Shown: piece after piece, positions 43,430 to 55,870 of the stretch
Layout: every line of letters starts with the position of its first letter
Numbering within the stretch: the stretch's first letter is position 1
Assembly: GCA_033977485.1 (NCBI GenBank)
Contig: CM066982.1
Coordinates: 35,194,218 to 35,258,217, forward strand
Direction: 5' to 3'
Length of the DNA stretch: 64,000 nucleotides
Source: Hydrangea macrophylla
Taxonomy: Eukaryota; Streptophyta; Magnoliopsida; Cornales; Hydrangeaceae
Translations under genes and position numbers: made by a program
Notes under the pieces: generated by a model
What the model saw: the letters and a program-made list of their open reading frames with translations, nothing else
Told to the model about the DNA's origin: nothing
Database searches by the model: none

Positions 43430-44660
43430 GGAGTGAGGAAGCTCACGATAAGTGAGAAGCTCACGATTTTTTGCCAAGGGAGTGAGGAAGCTCACGATAA
43501 GCGATAGGCAAAGAAGCTCATGATAATTAATAGGTAGGTGAGGGGGCTCACGATTTTGGACAAATGAGTGAGAAAGCTTGTGATAATTATTTACTGAGGA
43601 AGCTCATGATCTTTTTTTAGGAAGCTCATGATAACCGATGGGTAGGTGAGGGGGCTCACAATTTTGGACAAAGGAGTGAGGAAGCTCACAATAAGTGAGA
43701 AAGCTCACAATTTTGGACAAAGAAGTGAGGAAGCTCGCGATAAGTGAGAAAGGTCACGATTTTAGACAAAGGAATGAGGAAGCTCGCGATAAGTGAGAAA
43801 GGTCACGATTTTAGACAAAGGAATGAGGAAGCTCATGATAAGTGAGAAAGCTCACGATTTGGGACGAAGGAGTGAGGAAGCTCACAATAAGCGAAGAAGC
43901 TCACGATTTTGGACAAAGCAGTGAGGAAGTTCACGATAAGTGAGAAAGCTTACGATTTGGGACAAAGGAGTGAGGAAGCTCAGGATAAGTGAAAAAGCTC
44001 ATGATTTTGGACAAAGGAATGAGGAAGCTCACGATAAGTGATGAAGCTCACGATTTTGGACAAAGGAATGCGGAAGCTCACGATAAGTGAGAAAGCTCAT
44101 GATTTGGGACAAAGGAGTGAGAAAGATCATGATAAGTGAGAAAGCCCACGATTTGGGACAAAGGAGTGAGGAAGCTCATGATAAGTGAGAAAGCTCACGA
44201 TTTTGGACAAAGGAATGCGAAAGCTCACGATAAGGGAGGAAGCTAACGATTTTGGACAAAGGAATGAGGAAGCTCACGATAAGTGAGGAAGCTCACGATT
44301 TAGAATAAAGGAGTGAGGAAGCTTATGATAAGTGAAGAAGCTCACGATTATAGACAAAGGAGTGAGGAAGCTCACAATAAGTGAGAAAGCTCACGATTTT
44401 AGACAAAAGAGTGAGGAAGCTCACGATAAGTGAGAAAGCTCACGATTTTGGACAAAGGAGTGAGGAAGCTCACAATAAGTGATAAAGCTCACGATTTTGG
44501 ACGAAGGATTGAGGAAGCTCACGATAACTGAGAAAGCTCACGATTTTGGACAAAGGAGTGAGGATGCTCACGATAAGTGAGGAAGCTCGCGATTTTGGAT
44601 AAAGGAGTAAAGAAGCTCATGATAAGTGAAAAAGCTCACGATAAGCGAGGAGGCTCGCGA
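43430..44660. repeat. 49-bp tandem array in element A
   Basis: About 25 units of GTGAGGAAGCTCACGATAAG plus TGAGAAAGCTCACGATTTTG plus GACAAAGGA, measured period 49 (44411 to 44460). Each unit is itself a dimer of two halves sharing AAGCTCACGAT. Related irregular units begin at about 43385, and a few occur at the same place in element B (54930-55190). Confidence 0.92.
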
Positions 44661-44829
44661 TAACCTACGAACACAGAGCCTTGAATTGTGTATAGACAAT
44701 GCTTGCCCTAGGAATCGGGGTCTTTTGGCTGTTGGCGGGTTTTTCAATCATTGGCCAATTTTTATGATGGCCAATCCAGAATTTTGGTTCAGGCTTCTGC
44801 TGGGGATGGTAGGGGATTCTTTGGGAACC

Positions 44830-45175
44830 TTTCTTAACTTGTGCCCTAGAAACAGGACCCATCTTTGAATCCCTCATGGTTAATTAAATTCTACTGACCT
44901 AGAACCAGGACCCATCTCTGAATCTCTCACGGTTGATCAAATCCGGTAGTGCTCAATCCAAGAGAGTCGGTTAGGGCCTCTGGGAGATGATTTTGCCTAT
45001 ATTTGTCCATTGGGGATGGTTCTTAGAATCCTTGAGAGTCTTTCTTCAAATCTTGACCTAGAACCAGGATTCTTCTCTGAACCTCTCACGGTTGATCAAA
45101 TTCTGCTGACCTAGAACCAGGACCCATCTTTGAATCTCTCATGGTTGATCAAATTCTGCAATGGTCAGTCCGAAA
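44830..45175. repeat. Repeats of AACCAGGACCCATCTCTGAA type
   Basis: Four to five copies of a segment reading ACCTAGAACCAGGACCCATC, then TCTGAATCTCTCACGGTTGA and TCAAAT. The same repeat is amplified in element B at 55280-55870 with longer units. Confidence 0.75.
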
Positions 45176-45334
45176 AGCCTATTCAGGCCTCCAAAATGAT
45201 TGACGGACGTGGAAGAACTGAAGATGGACATAGAATCCCTAAAATGATTGATGGATGTGGAAGTCCCAGATATCAAAGACTAGATGGGGTAGCCTGATAT
45301 AATTGATGGACGCAAAAGTCCTAGCTTAATCCAG

Positions 45335-45745
45335 AGGGTCCACAATGAAAGATTTGCCTCAATTTAGAGAGCTGATAATGAAAGATTTGCCTCAATCTAA
45401 AGGGCTGACTACAACAGATTTGCCTCAAACTAGAGGGCTGACAACGAAGGATTTGCCTCAATCTAGAGGGTTGATGATAATAGATTTTCCTTAATCTAGA
45501 GGGGTGACAATGAAAGATTTGCCTCAATCTAGAGGGCTGACAATGGAGGATTTGCCTCAATCTAGAGGGCTAATGACAATAGATTTGCCTTAAGTTAGAG
45601 GACTGACAATGATAGATTTGCCTCAATCTAGAGGGATGACAATAAAGGATTTGCCTCAATCTAAAGGGCTAACAACAAAGAGTTTGCCTCAATCTAGAGA
45701 GCTGAAAACAAAAGATTTTCCTCAATCTAGAGGGGACTATGAACA
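45335..45745. repeat. 33-bp tandem array in element A
   Basis: About 12 units of GATTTGCCTCAATCTAGAGG plus GCTGACAATGAAA, period exactly 33 (45483, 45516, 45549). Because 33 is a multiple of three, the minus strand reads an 11-residue repeat (RQIFHCQPSRL), but no gene context supports translation. Confidence 0.92.
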
Positions 45746-45990
45746 CGACGTATTTTGAATAAGAGTGACTATAAGGTAATGATGATTAACGAACTGATGA
45801 AGTATGAATCGAGATGGCGAGTCGACAGTTAACTACTGTGACTATCATAGGCTGGACCAACGATTGGCTAACCGTGATCAGAAGATCTGACAATGAACTA
45901 ATCGAGATGATGAGTCGACAATGAACTACTGTGACTGTCATGGATTGAACTGATGATGTACTTGATCTCGTCAAAATCAAGATATAAAAG

Positions 45991-46987
45991 TATGCTTTAC
46001 TTATGCTTTACTTTCAAAAGATTTGCAGTGCAAAAGTAAAGGTCGAACCCACAGAGATTGAATACTACGCACTTTAATTTTTAAGACCTAAATTTAGTTA
46101 ATTAAAGAAAACAGATTTTGAATTTAATTTGAATTAAACTAATAACAATAAAAGTAAATCTAAATTATGAAAGCAATTAAATATTTGTTTTTATAATAAG
46201 TTTAAGGAACCTAGGATCGCAAATCCACCACTAGCTTCATAATAAGGGTATTTACGAATTACTTTAGCCTATTAAGTTAGATCATAATGGGGAATTGTAG
46301 CTACAAGCCCAATTCCTCCGTCAAGAAAATAATTATGGTTCAAGAACCAACATAACCCATCTTCGGTTAGCACGAATTATCCCACACTTAACTAGGGTTG
46401 TGGTATAAACCGTCTAATCTAGGCATGGACTATTCGGAAACTTGATAGCACAATTCAATTTAAGCACCATTACATGTAAATAATCTAAACAAGCACAGCA
46501 AGCATAGATCATTGAGCACACTACCATCAAAATAGATCTTAGACAAGAGTAAACCTTGAAAGTAATGATTTAATCAATAAAAGCACGATTTATGTATAAA
46601 AATCCTCGGAACATATAACTGTCATCCATACATAATAAAACTAAAATAAAAACATAAAATATACCCTATTACTTGGCTAGGGTTTCATTGAAACTCTAGA
46701 TCTTGAGTTTAGTTGGCCATAGAATTGATGAACAGGAAGAGGTTGATGGGGGAGGCCATGGGAATCATTGCTCTTCTTCTTCTTCTCCTTGCTTTTCTCT
46801 CTTCAATGGCTGAAATTTTAGCTGTATATTGATGTATCTAATGTTGTGTAATGATGTGTACCCACAAAATTGATTTAGAATAGGATTTATATAGAGTTTG
46901 GAAGGATTTAGGAAGCTTTCCTAAGCCAAATCGTACTAAAACTGCTATATTTACGTTTCTAGACGTCATATGCACAAACCACCTTCG
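45991..46987. repeat. 997-bp tandem duplication, copy 1
   Basis: Begins TATGCTTTACTTATGCTTTA and ends CACAAACCACCTTCG; the following copy begins with the same word at 46988. Preceded by the true LTR start (45963-45990). Confidence 0.9.
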
Positions 46988-47984
46988 TATGCTTTACTTA
47001 TGTTTTACTTTCAAAAGATTTGCAGTGTGGAAGTAAAGGTCGAACCCACAGAGATTGAATACTACGCACTTTAATTTTTAAAACCTAAATTTAGTTAATT
47101 AAGGAAAACGGATTTTGAATTTATTTTGAATTAAACTAATAACAATAAAAGTAAATCTAAATTATGGAAGCAATTAAATATTTGTTTTTATAATGAGTTT
47201 AAGGAACCTAGGATCGCAAATCCACCACTAGCTTCATAATAAGGGTATTTACGAATTACTTTAGCCTATTAAGTTGGATGATAATGGGGAATTGTAGCTA
47301 CAAGCCCAATTCCTCCGTCAAGAAAATAACTATGGTTCAAGCACCAACATAACCCATCTTCGGTTAGCACGAATTATCCCACACTAAACTAGGGTTGTGG
47401 TATAATCCGTCTAATCTAGGCATGGACTATTCGGATACTTGATAGCACAATTCAATTTAAGCACCATTACATGTAAATAATCTAAACAAGCACAGCAAGC
47501 ATAGATCATTGAGCACACTACCATCAAAATATATCTAAGACAAGAGTAAACTTTGAAAGTAACAATTTAATCAATAAAAGCACGATTTATTTATAAAAAT
47601 TCTCGGAACATGTAACTGTCATCCATACATAATAAAACTAAAATAAAAACATAAAATACACCCTATTACTTGGCTAGTGTTTCATTGAAACCCTAGATCT
47701 TGAGTTTAGTTGGCCATAGAATTGATGAACAGCAAGAGGTTGATGGAGGAGGCCATGGGAATCCTTGTTCTTCTTCTTCTTCTCCTTGCTTTTCTCTCTT
47801 CAATGGCTGAAATTTTAGTTGTATATTGATGTATCTAATGTTATGTAATGATGTGTACCCACAAAATTGATTTAGAATAGGATTTATATAGAGTTTGGAA
47901 GGATTTAGGAAGCTTTCCTAAGCAAAATCGTACTAAAACTACTATATTTACGTTTCTGGATGTCATATGCACAAACCACCTTCG
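46988..47984. repeat. 997-bp tandem duplication, copy 2
   Basis: Same length as copy 1 with scattered substitutions; it continues into the rest of the LTR (CTGGGCACTTTAATT) that copy 1 lacks. Confidence 0.9.
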
Positions 47985-48959
47985 CTGGGCACTTTAATTA
48001 AACAAAATACGCATTTTTGGTTTTTTCACAGGTCACTCGCGCTGCCCGCTCGCGCGAGGTCCTTTTCGCTGCACTGCGCAACTTTCGTAGAATTGCGATA
48101 ACTTTTTGCTCGAAACTCGGATTGACTCGCCATTTGTGGTCACGCATCCGTAACTCAAGATCTACATTTTATATCTCTAGAGAAAGTTCTCAAATCGGAA
48201 GTATGCCTTGACAAAAATGTGATTTTCCGAGGCTGCTACTGCATTCAGCTTTCACCAGAATCACTATTTGAGCCCAGAATGACTTCCAAAGCCACTAATC
48301 ATTGGATTTTTGTGTATTTTCAAGTTAAAGCTCCAAATCCTACAAAATTTAGAATACTTATTAAAATAATAACTAATAACTACATGAAATGGGCTAACAA
48401 AGGATTTTTGTAACACTATAAACGGCAACTATTCGTCGCCGATCAGTACTAATCGAGATGATGATTCAATAGTGAACTACTATGACTCTCATGGATTGAA
48501 ATGACAATGTACCAATCGAGGTGACGAGTCAACAGTGAACTACTGTGATTGTCATGGATTAAACTGATGATGTACTAATCGAGATGACGAGTCGACAGTG
48601 AACTATTGTGATAGACGATGACAAGTCGATAGTGAACTAGTGTGACTGGCATGGATTGGACTGACGATGAACGAATCAAAATGACGAGCCAATAGTGAAC
48701 TACTGTGACTGTCATGGATTGGACTGACGATGTACAAATCGAGATGATGAGTCGATAGTGAACTAATGTGACTGTCATGGATTGGACCGACAATGTACTA
48801 ATCGATAAGCCTGTGGGGATAAAACTGAATCTATTGGGGATGAAGCGACTTTACTGGGGAGGAATGGATAAGGTGTACTCTACTAAGGATGAAGGTAATA
48901 TGCCCGCTGATGGGAGTAAATGTATGATTCAATTGGCAGCTATGGATTTGGCATTGATG

Positions 48960-49140
48960 GAGGATGATGATCAACAGCCATGCATGACTTATGTTGCATG
49001 GATGAGGAAAGATGATCAATAGCCACTCATGGACTTATGTTGCATGGATGAAGGAAGATCAACAGCCACTCATGGACTCATGTTGTATGGATGAGGAAAG
49101 ATGATCAACAACCACTCATGGACTTATGTTGCTAGGAGAT
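48960..49140. repeat. 45-46 bp tandem array in element A
   Basis: About four units of GATGATCAACAGCCACTCAT plus GGACTTATGTTGCATGGATG plus AGGAAA. A fourth satellite type in the same 3' region. Confidence 0.8.
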
Positions 49141-49640
49141 GATGGTTAACATTTGGCGGCTTGGAAAGGGATGATATTTACCCCTAGTTTGGACATTTCT
49201 CATCCTAACGCCTTGACTGATACAGTGATAGTGTTTGGTTCTCCTGCTTGTGTTATCCTTGGAATGCTCTTAAAAATTTTATAATTTGATTTGAAAAATT
49301 CATTATTCGTCACTGTTGACTTACACATTTGAGACTATGACAGGCTAAAAAACTGACAAACGCTGCGCACGAGGGCGACACATTGACACCAAATTGGAAG
49401 AAGCTCGACTGTGCCAAGATTTGATGTGCATTTATCATAGATGATACCATTTCACTCCTCATCTTAACATGGTATCACACTGCTGATAAATCTGATTTTT
49501 GAAAATTCATCCCTATTGATCTAGCCGATTCTTTGCTTTTCCCAGGATGTGCTTTGAATTAGTGCCTTAGCTTATAGAATAACAGATACTACATTTTAAA
49601 AAATTTCAAAACAACTTAGTGACTTGAAAACTCGTTCTTA
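49141..49640. other. Element A noncoding stretch
   Basis: No gene or repeat recognised. In elements 1 and B the antisense extra genes lie at the comparable place; here none is left. Confidence 0.5.
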
Positions 49641-49644
49641 GTGT

Positions 49645-49870
49645 GAAGGGATCGTGTTAGGCAAACGGAATTTGCCCCTAATTTAAGGTGTAGGAAGTAG
49701 AATTCATAGGCAAACGAGACAGGTGATCGAAGTTTGCCCCTAGTTTGGACGATGGTTCTCTGAAGGTTTTAGGCAAATGAGGTAGGTGACTAAAGTTTGC
49801 CACTTGTATGAAGGGTAGATAGTAAATTCAGGCAAACGAGGCGGGTAGCCGAAGTTTGCCCCTAGCATGG
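49645..49870. repeat. PPT-like inverted repeats of element A
   Basis: Four diverged copies of GGCAAACGAGGCGGGTAGCC followed by GAAGTTTGCCCCTA. They correspond to 32505-32625 and 60110-60270. The ends GGCAAA and TTTGCC pair; the minus strand has TAGGGGCAAA. Confidence 0.7.
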
Positions 49871-51179
49871 AAGGTAATTTCTGGCTTGAGGCAAGGACCG
49901 TGTCTTTAATCTCTCAAATGCTCATAACTTTTTCCTAGGCACTAGTGAGGTGACCTAGCGAGCTCTTCTCTCTCTTTTGTTATTGATTACCTTAGATTTA
50001 GCTCTAATTTTTTGCCTAGGCGTCCTTTTAGATTTTTGACCTAGTGAGCCATCCTTCTTTTCTTTTTTGAAAGTCTACCTACATACCCCCGAGCGGGGAT
50101 CAGGTCCAACGTAGTTTGGGCCAGGACCTTGAAAGAAGAGGGTTTAATATTGGTGTTGACTGAACCAATGTGGTTGTCTACATATCCCCGAGTAGGAATC
50201 AGGTCGAGCGTAGTTCAAGGCAAGGCTTGAAGGAAATTGGTTTGATTACAATGGTAACGACCAAATCGATGCGGTTGCCTACGTATCCCCGAGTTAGAAT
50301 CAGGTCGAGCGTTGTTCAAAGCGAGGCTTGAAAGAAAAGAGGGTTTTTCAAAACAATCGTCATACAAGTTCAACTCTGGGTCACTTGTGGTGGCCTTGAA
50401 TGAGAGGATTCAATTTTGATCTCCCTCTCTTTTTCTTTTTCTTATTCTTTTTCTTTTTGTTTTGTTTTGAGGATTGATCCTTCTCACTTTTGCCTAGCCA
50501 GTTAATTTTTCTTTTCACATAGTCGATTCATGTGAGATCTTTTGATCACGATCTCAAAATTTCATAATGTGCATGTCAGCTCTCAGGATTTGTTTGTGGT
50601 CGTTCAGAGCTTTTTGAATATGATCTAGACATATTCTCACGATGTGCCTTAAAGTGTACATTTCTCTGCCTCACCAAAATTTTGTTTTTTTTCATTTTTT
50701 CCATCATTTTGACTGGCTAAGGTCAGATCTTGGAAATCAATGCCTTTTCAGCTCTAACTTTTGCCTAGGTGCCCTTTCGGGTTTTCAACCTAGCGAGCTT
50801 TTCCTTTTCTTTTCTTTTTCTTTTTTTTTTTCCTTTTTTTTGAAAGGGGAGAAGAAACTCATTAAAAGTGTTTGGCTACCATCAAGGACTAAGTCTGCAT
50901 TGCTTCCAATCAGACAGATTGCATGGCTCCCAATTGGATTAGGCTTAAGGCTTTGAAATGGTGGTAAAAGGGTGTTGGGCAAGCCCCAATGCAGTTTCAA
51001 GTATGTCTTTCTGGGATTTAAGCAAAAGCATCTTTTAAATTCTTAAAGTAAGACTATTCAATTCTCGGCTCTTCATCAATATCAGCGTGAAATCGACTTT
51101 GACCTTTTCAGGATTCTTTTTTTTGTTTGATGCAAAAATTTATTAGCAGAGTAATATCCATGGTAATTTGAAGAGTGAC
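49871..51179. other. Element A region ending at LTR B
   Basis: Positions 49880-50340 are collinear with 60280-60750 of element B, including three TACGTATCCCCGAG-type motifs (50074, 50174, 50275). The rest, to 51179, is T-rich and unrecognised, and contains two variants of TTTTGCCTAGG...CCTAGCGAG. No pol or PBS precedes the next LTR. Confidence 0.55.
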
Positions 51180-54100
51180 TGTGGACACCCGAATTGCACC
51201 ACTTTTGTTTTGATTTGTGATCATTTTGAAAGAGAAAAAGAAAAGAAAAATCTGTTGAAAATAGATACAGAGTCGCCACTTGGTCTTTAGGGAACCAAGA
51301 AACCCAATTTGACTCACCCAAACGGATAAAGGGCACCGGCCTTTCATAACCAAATAACTTGGCTTGGGGGTTTGGTATGAGAGAGGAAGGAGCCTTTGTC
51401 ACGACTAAAACACCCTCAACTCGCCCTTTCTCTCGACGGGCCTCAATTAGCATCCAAACAATCATCTATTACTACATTTGGTTCGACAATTAATAATATG
51501 ATAGTATATTACATTTCATAAGAAAATTAAAATGGAAGATCAAAAGATAAGATATCATTCATAAGATCTAAGCCAGATATCATACAATGTAAAGGTAAAA
51601 GATCACACAAACAAACCTAGGGAAAATCGTCTAATCACATATCAAGTAATCAAGTTTTCATAATCTAGGAGGGTACATGTATTGTTCTTGAAACATATAA
51701 TCAAAGAGATCAAAATATCCTTAGCAAGCTAGAATGATGCATATTAATCTTTGGGAAAAGGAGACCTCTCGATCCCCAGGACGGATGAGAAAGGATGATT
51801 AGATCGAGGGGAAGCATGGACGTGTGATCAAGTTCATTTTAATTATAATCTTCTTTGATTAGGGGTCACAAAATCCCCAAATCTTGTATGGATGCAATGT
51901 ATGATCCTGGAATGTGCAAAGGTTGTAGTGTGTTTGTGTACATGGACTTTCTAAAGTGACTTAGAAGTCTAAAATATGAATGAATTCATGGAGAAAATCA
52001 TCATGGGATATGAACAAATGTAGTATGGACCACTTCATAGGATATGAACTAATTTGAAGTACGCATAAGCATCAAATCAAAGGATGGAAGTAAAAGTATA
52101 CTTGCTGTGAATAATGAAAAGAATAGTGACTTGATTTTGTGGAAATTGAAAAGTGGGGATAGAAATCTTTTCAATGCATAATTTTTTTTATGGAGATCAT
52201 CCTTTATTGTGTCTAGAACACATATCAAAAAGCCAATCCTCAATAATTATTACAGAATGAGATAAATCATATAAACAATACAGGTTACTCAGAAACAAAG
52301 TTCATACTGTTGACTAAAATGTTGAAAAATCTTAGAAAATGAAAACAAAAGATCTAGAGGCCCATATTACATAGAGAGTTCCCTAAGACACTGAAGTTCA
52401 AGGGAAAATGAGTTTGGACCACTCTGTTTGGAAAAGTTGTCTGTAAAAGGAGTTGAAAGTTAACCTAGTTGCTGTGACAGCAAAAGCAGAATATCTGGAG
52501 AGAATGCTTTGGTCCAAATGGACCACTTCCAAGTATTTCCAAGTCAAACCAAAAATCATGGGTGATCTCTAATGAGTTAAGAAGACTTTCCAAGTGGTCT
52601 CATATTAATACTTTGAGTATTGAGTCCTAGAAAAATCTTTGAATTCAGATTGTTCACTATTTTGAAGATTTTGGGAAGAACTAGGGTCTTATTCTTTGAA
52701 ATCAAAATGGGGGGTTTAAGAGGGATTTTGAAATAGAGGTTTTAAAAGTATATTTTTAGCACGTAAATGGAGATTATGACTATTTGAAATATCAACATTA
52801 GAACCCATATCAAGAACCTCCAAGATTGTTGGAGACATTGTTTTCATTTTTGAAGACAACTTCAAGAATACATAGTAATATATTGAAGTTGAAATCATCA
52901 TCTATCAAACATGTTTTTGAGGTTAAGAGCTACTATCCATAAGGATTCACCCATCTCAAACTTCATGTCATCATCTAGATGATGATAGACTAGTAAGTAA
53001 ATAAAGAAAATAAAAAAGAAATGAGATTAAGGAGGAATAAGCATAATATGTAAACAAGCAAGTAAGTAATCAATAGATGATATTCATGATGATTTTGGAC
53101 TTGTAGCCTGGTGTTTCACTCATATATGATGACTTTAGACATGGAAGAGGCTTCTTATCTTATAAATGCTCACTAAAATGGTGGTTAGGTGTATTGAATG
53201 TGAAGTAAATGGGAGTAATGAAGTAGAAAATAAAGTTTAGAACTCATTTTTTAGTTGAAAATCAAAGGAAGAACCTCACTCTCACTCTCCTATCAACTTT
53301 TTTCTCTATAGCTTCTTTAAGCTTTGTATATGCACCCACCAAATGAGAAGTCAATGGGGGGTTTATATAGGCTAATTTGGGGGTGGTTTTGGGATTAAAA
53401 GAGTGCTCCCATTGGCTCCAAATGTCTGTGAACAAGGAACTACGTCGTTTTAGTTTCTAATTAATCAAAATGGACCCCCAAAATAAATTGCAAAAAAGGA
53501 TTATTCTGGAGGAGAGTGCCGCGGTGGCACTGGGCCTGTGCCGTAGCAGCACTGGGCGAGTGCCGCAGCAGTACTGCTCCTCTGATGTCCAGATAATTCC
53601 ATTTACGTCCCCAGAGGTTCCGGTATTCGCGAAGAGGCATCGTCCGAAATTCATAGAAAATGCGTATGAACTCCAAACTGAGGTTGTGTGATACTGTTGG
53701 AAAGGTAATGGAGTCTACTTTACATAATAAATAGTTCAGAGATAGGTCACTTTGAAAAGTTTTGCGATATTCGCGATAAAAGCTGATTTGATCGCCTTTT
53801 TCACCTTTGAAAATTCATAATAAATTCGTTTAAATCCGGGAATTATGTGCAATATACCATTGGAAAGCTATTGACCTCTAGTATCCATGACAAATATTTA
53901 AAAAATGATACGGCACTCTAGTTTCAACGTCAACTTTTAGGTCAAATCGGTCAAACCGGGATTTTCAAGAAGTTCTGGGAACCTCTGGGAGCTCCTACGA
54001 GGTGATGTTTTCGTCCAATTTTCTTTTTAAACTCATTTTAATACTTTTCTCATGACCTAGAATGGTCTTGGAACTTTTTGGCAAATTTGGATGATTTTGG

Positions 54101-54436
54101 TTAAACATTGGTCAAACCTGGTCAAACTTCGATCAAATCGGTCAACGGGGACTTTCCCGGACTTTTGGGGGTCTCTGAGAGCTGACGATTTCATCCGATT
54201 TTTCTTGAAAACTCATTTTATGACTTTCCTTATGACATAGCATGTTTCCAAAACTTTCAGTCCAAATCTGAGAGTTTTTGGGCTTTCAAGGGCATTTTGG
54301 TCATTTATACCACTTTTTGAGCAGTTTGAGAAATAGAATTAACTTCCAAGAGTCCTTTTTGAGTCATTTCGATCATTGTGAACCACCAAGCTATGGGTCT
54401 CGTAAATCTGGTAGCCGACAAAATGGGGTGTCTACA
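51180..54436 (-). repeat. LTR of Tat-like element B
   Basis: In plus sense TGTGGACACCCG ... GGGTGTCTACA, followed at 54437 by the PPT complement GTTTGCCCCT. Homologous to the split LTR A and about the same length (3257 bp), with many substitutions and small indels. The minus-strand TATA box is at 53362-53369, and the GC-rich motif at 53513-53580. It contains the uninterrupted target sequence of the young element (54379-54399). Confidence 0.85.
53513..53580 (-). promoter_or_regulatory. GC-rich motif array in LTR B
   Basis: In LTR sense (minus) it reads GGAGCAGTACTGCTGCGGCA, then two further units beginning CAGTG and ending CGGCAC. Same position relative to the TATA box as in LTR A. Confidence 0.6.
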
Positions 54437-54929
54437 GTTTGCCCCTTTGGCATAAACTTGCGAAGTAACGCATGTCGCAAGCGAGTACCAAAGCTTCGAG
54501 GAGACAGGTCTTTTAAAGGCTATAGATTTAGGATAAAAGTGTTATAAAGGATGAAAAATGTGATATTAAGGTCAGTGTTGGTCGTGCTCTGCGAGAGCTG
54601 CCTACGTATCCCAAGGGGAATCAGACCAGGACGTAGTCAGGACACAAAAGAACAAATCATAACAAGATAGGCGAATGCTATGCTTTGAGGATGCAATGCA
54701 TGGATATGTACACGTCTAGTGTTCTGATCCTATCATGAGCTGATGTTTTGGGGTGTGTGCCACTCCGAGTAGACTTTATGTTGTGCTAGTGTTTACGATT
54801 GTGATATGGTGGCTAACTTGGATAAGGACATCAAGACTTAGGAGACTCTGGGTCTCGGGCTAAACTTCTTGAATTTTGAAAAGTATGCTGGCAAGTGGAT
54901 CGGACATAGTGCCCTTGAGGATAACAACT

Positions 54930-55190
54930 GAGAGGTGAGAGGGCTCACAAAGATCAATAATCGGGAAAATTTATGATAACCGAAGTGAGGGTGCTCACAA
55001 CAAATAAGAAAGCTCACGGTGACCGATTTGGTGAGAAAGTTTATGGTAAGTGAGGAGGCTCACTGACAGGTGAGATAAACGGAGTAAGGAAGCTCTCGAT
55101 AAGTGAGGAAGCTCACGATAACCAACAGGTGAGGAAGCTCACGGTAGTTGACAAGTAAGGAAGCTAACGGCGACATGATAGATGATGACG
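54930..55190. repeat. GAGGAAGCTCACGATAA repeats in element B
   Basis: Six to eight irregular copies of GTGAGGAAGCTCACGATAAC-like units, the same family as the 49-bp array of element A but hardly amplified. Confidence 0.75.
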
Positions 55191-55279
55191 CTTATCAATG
55201 GGCGCATGGCCGTAAAAGTTGGTTCTAGTTTTCCGTTTATTTTCTACTGGGGATATTGGGGAATTATTTTTGAGAACCC

Positions 55280-55870
55280 CTCACGACTTTTGACCGAGAA
55301 CCAAGATCCATCTCTGAATCTCTCATGGTTGATCAAATTCTGCTAAAAAGAGCTAGTTAGAGCCTTCGGGAGCCGATTTCTGTCTGTATCTGTCCACTGA
55401 GGGTGGTTTTGGATTCTCTGAGAATCTTTCTTGACTATTGACCGAGAACCAGGATCCATATCTGAATCTCTCACGGTTGATTGAATTTCTTTGACCAAGA
55501 ACCAGGATCCATCACTGAATCTCTCACGGTTGATCAAATCTTGCAATGCTCAATCCAAGAGAGCCAGTTAGGGCCTCCAAGAGCTGATATGTTTTTGATT
55601 TTATCCTCGAGGGATAGTGTTGAATTCTCTGAGAACCTCTCTTCGACTGCTTCTCGACCAGGGACCAGGACTCATCTCTGAATCTCACACGGTTGATCGA
55701 ACCTTCTAGGGCTCAATCCGAAAGAGCCGGTTAGGGCCTTCGGGAGCTGACTTCTTTCTGTAATTGTCCTCTAGGGATAATGAGGGGCTTTTCTGAGTGT
55801 CTTTCTTGACTGTTGACCGAGAACCGGGATTCAGATTTGAATCTCTCACGGTTGATCAACTTTTGTAATG
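55280..55870. repeat. Repeats with GAACCAGGATCCATCTCTGA in element B
   Basis: Four to five units of up to about 190 bp, each with GAGAACCAGGATCCAT, CTGAATCTCTCACGGTTGAT and TTAGGGCCTTCGGGAGCTGA. The counterpart of 44830-45175. Confidence 0.75.

Larger units (their letters stand above)
45963..48445 (-). mobile_element. Solo LTR of the Athila-like family with internal duplication
   Basis: Flanked by GTACT on both sides (45958-45962, 48446-48450), begins TGATCTCGTC and ends CGCCGATCA in plus sense, that is TG...CA. It is homologous to the LTR at 4860-6179. No internal element sequence or PBS is present, so this is the product of LTR-LTR recombination or of an insertion that has since lost its body. 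A 997-bp stretch is repeated in tandem within it. The minus-strand TATA-like sequence is near 46884 and again near 47881. Confidence 0.9.
45786..48810. repeat. 63-bp tandem array, split by a solo LTR
   Basis: Units of GTACTAATCGAGATGACGAG, TCGACAGTGAACTACTGTGA and CTGTCATGGATTGGACTGACGAT, period 63 (48669, 48732, 48795). About three units lie left (45786-45962) and five to six right (48446-48805) of the inserted LTR. The target duplication GTACT is the first word of a unit. Confidence 0.88.
42733..51179 (-). mobile_element. Internal 3' region of Tat-like element A without coding genes
   Basis: Starts with the PPT (complement GTTTGCCCCT) directly after LTR A and the TGCCTACGTATTCC motif, then several satellite arrays, a nested solo LTR, the PPT-like inverted repeats, and three further TGCCTACGTATCCCC motifs. 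It ends directly at the LTR of element B. PMD, DUF7745, pol, gag and PBS are all missing. The part 49640-50340 is collinear with 60110-60750 of element B, so A and B belong to one family. It may have been a non-autonomous derivative, or B may have inserted into A with the rest of A beyond the window. Confidence 0.7.

Noticed and set aside
43430..44660. CRISPR-like regular spacing of a 49-bp repeat
   Set aside because: The units are contiguous without unique spacers, diverge like a satellite, and lie in a plant retrotransposon.
45321..45560. Minus-strand frame with an 11-residue repeat (RQIFHCQPSRL)
   Set aside because: The 33-bp unit is a multiple of three, which keeps the frame open by chance; the array is in the noncoding part of element A.
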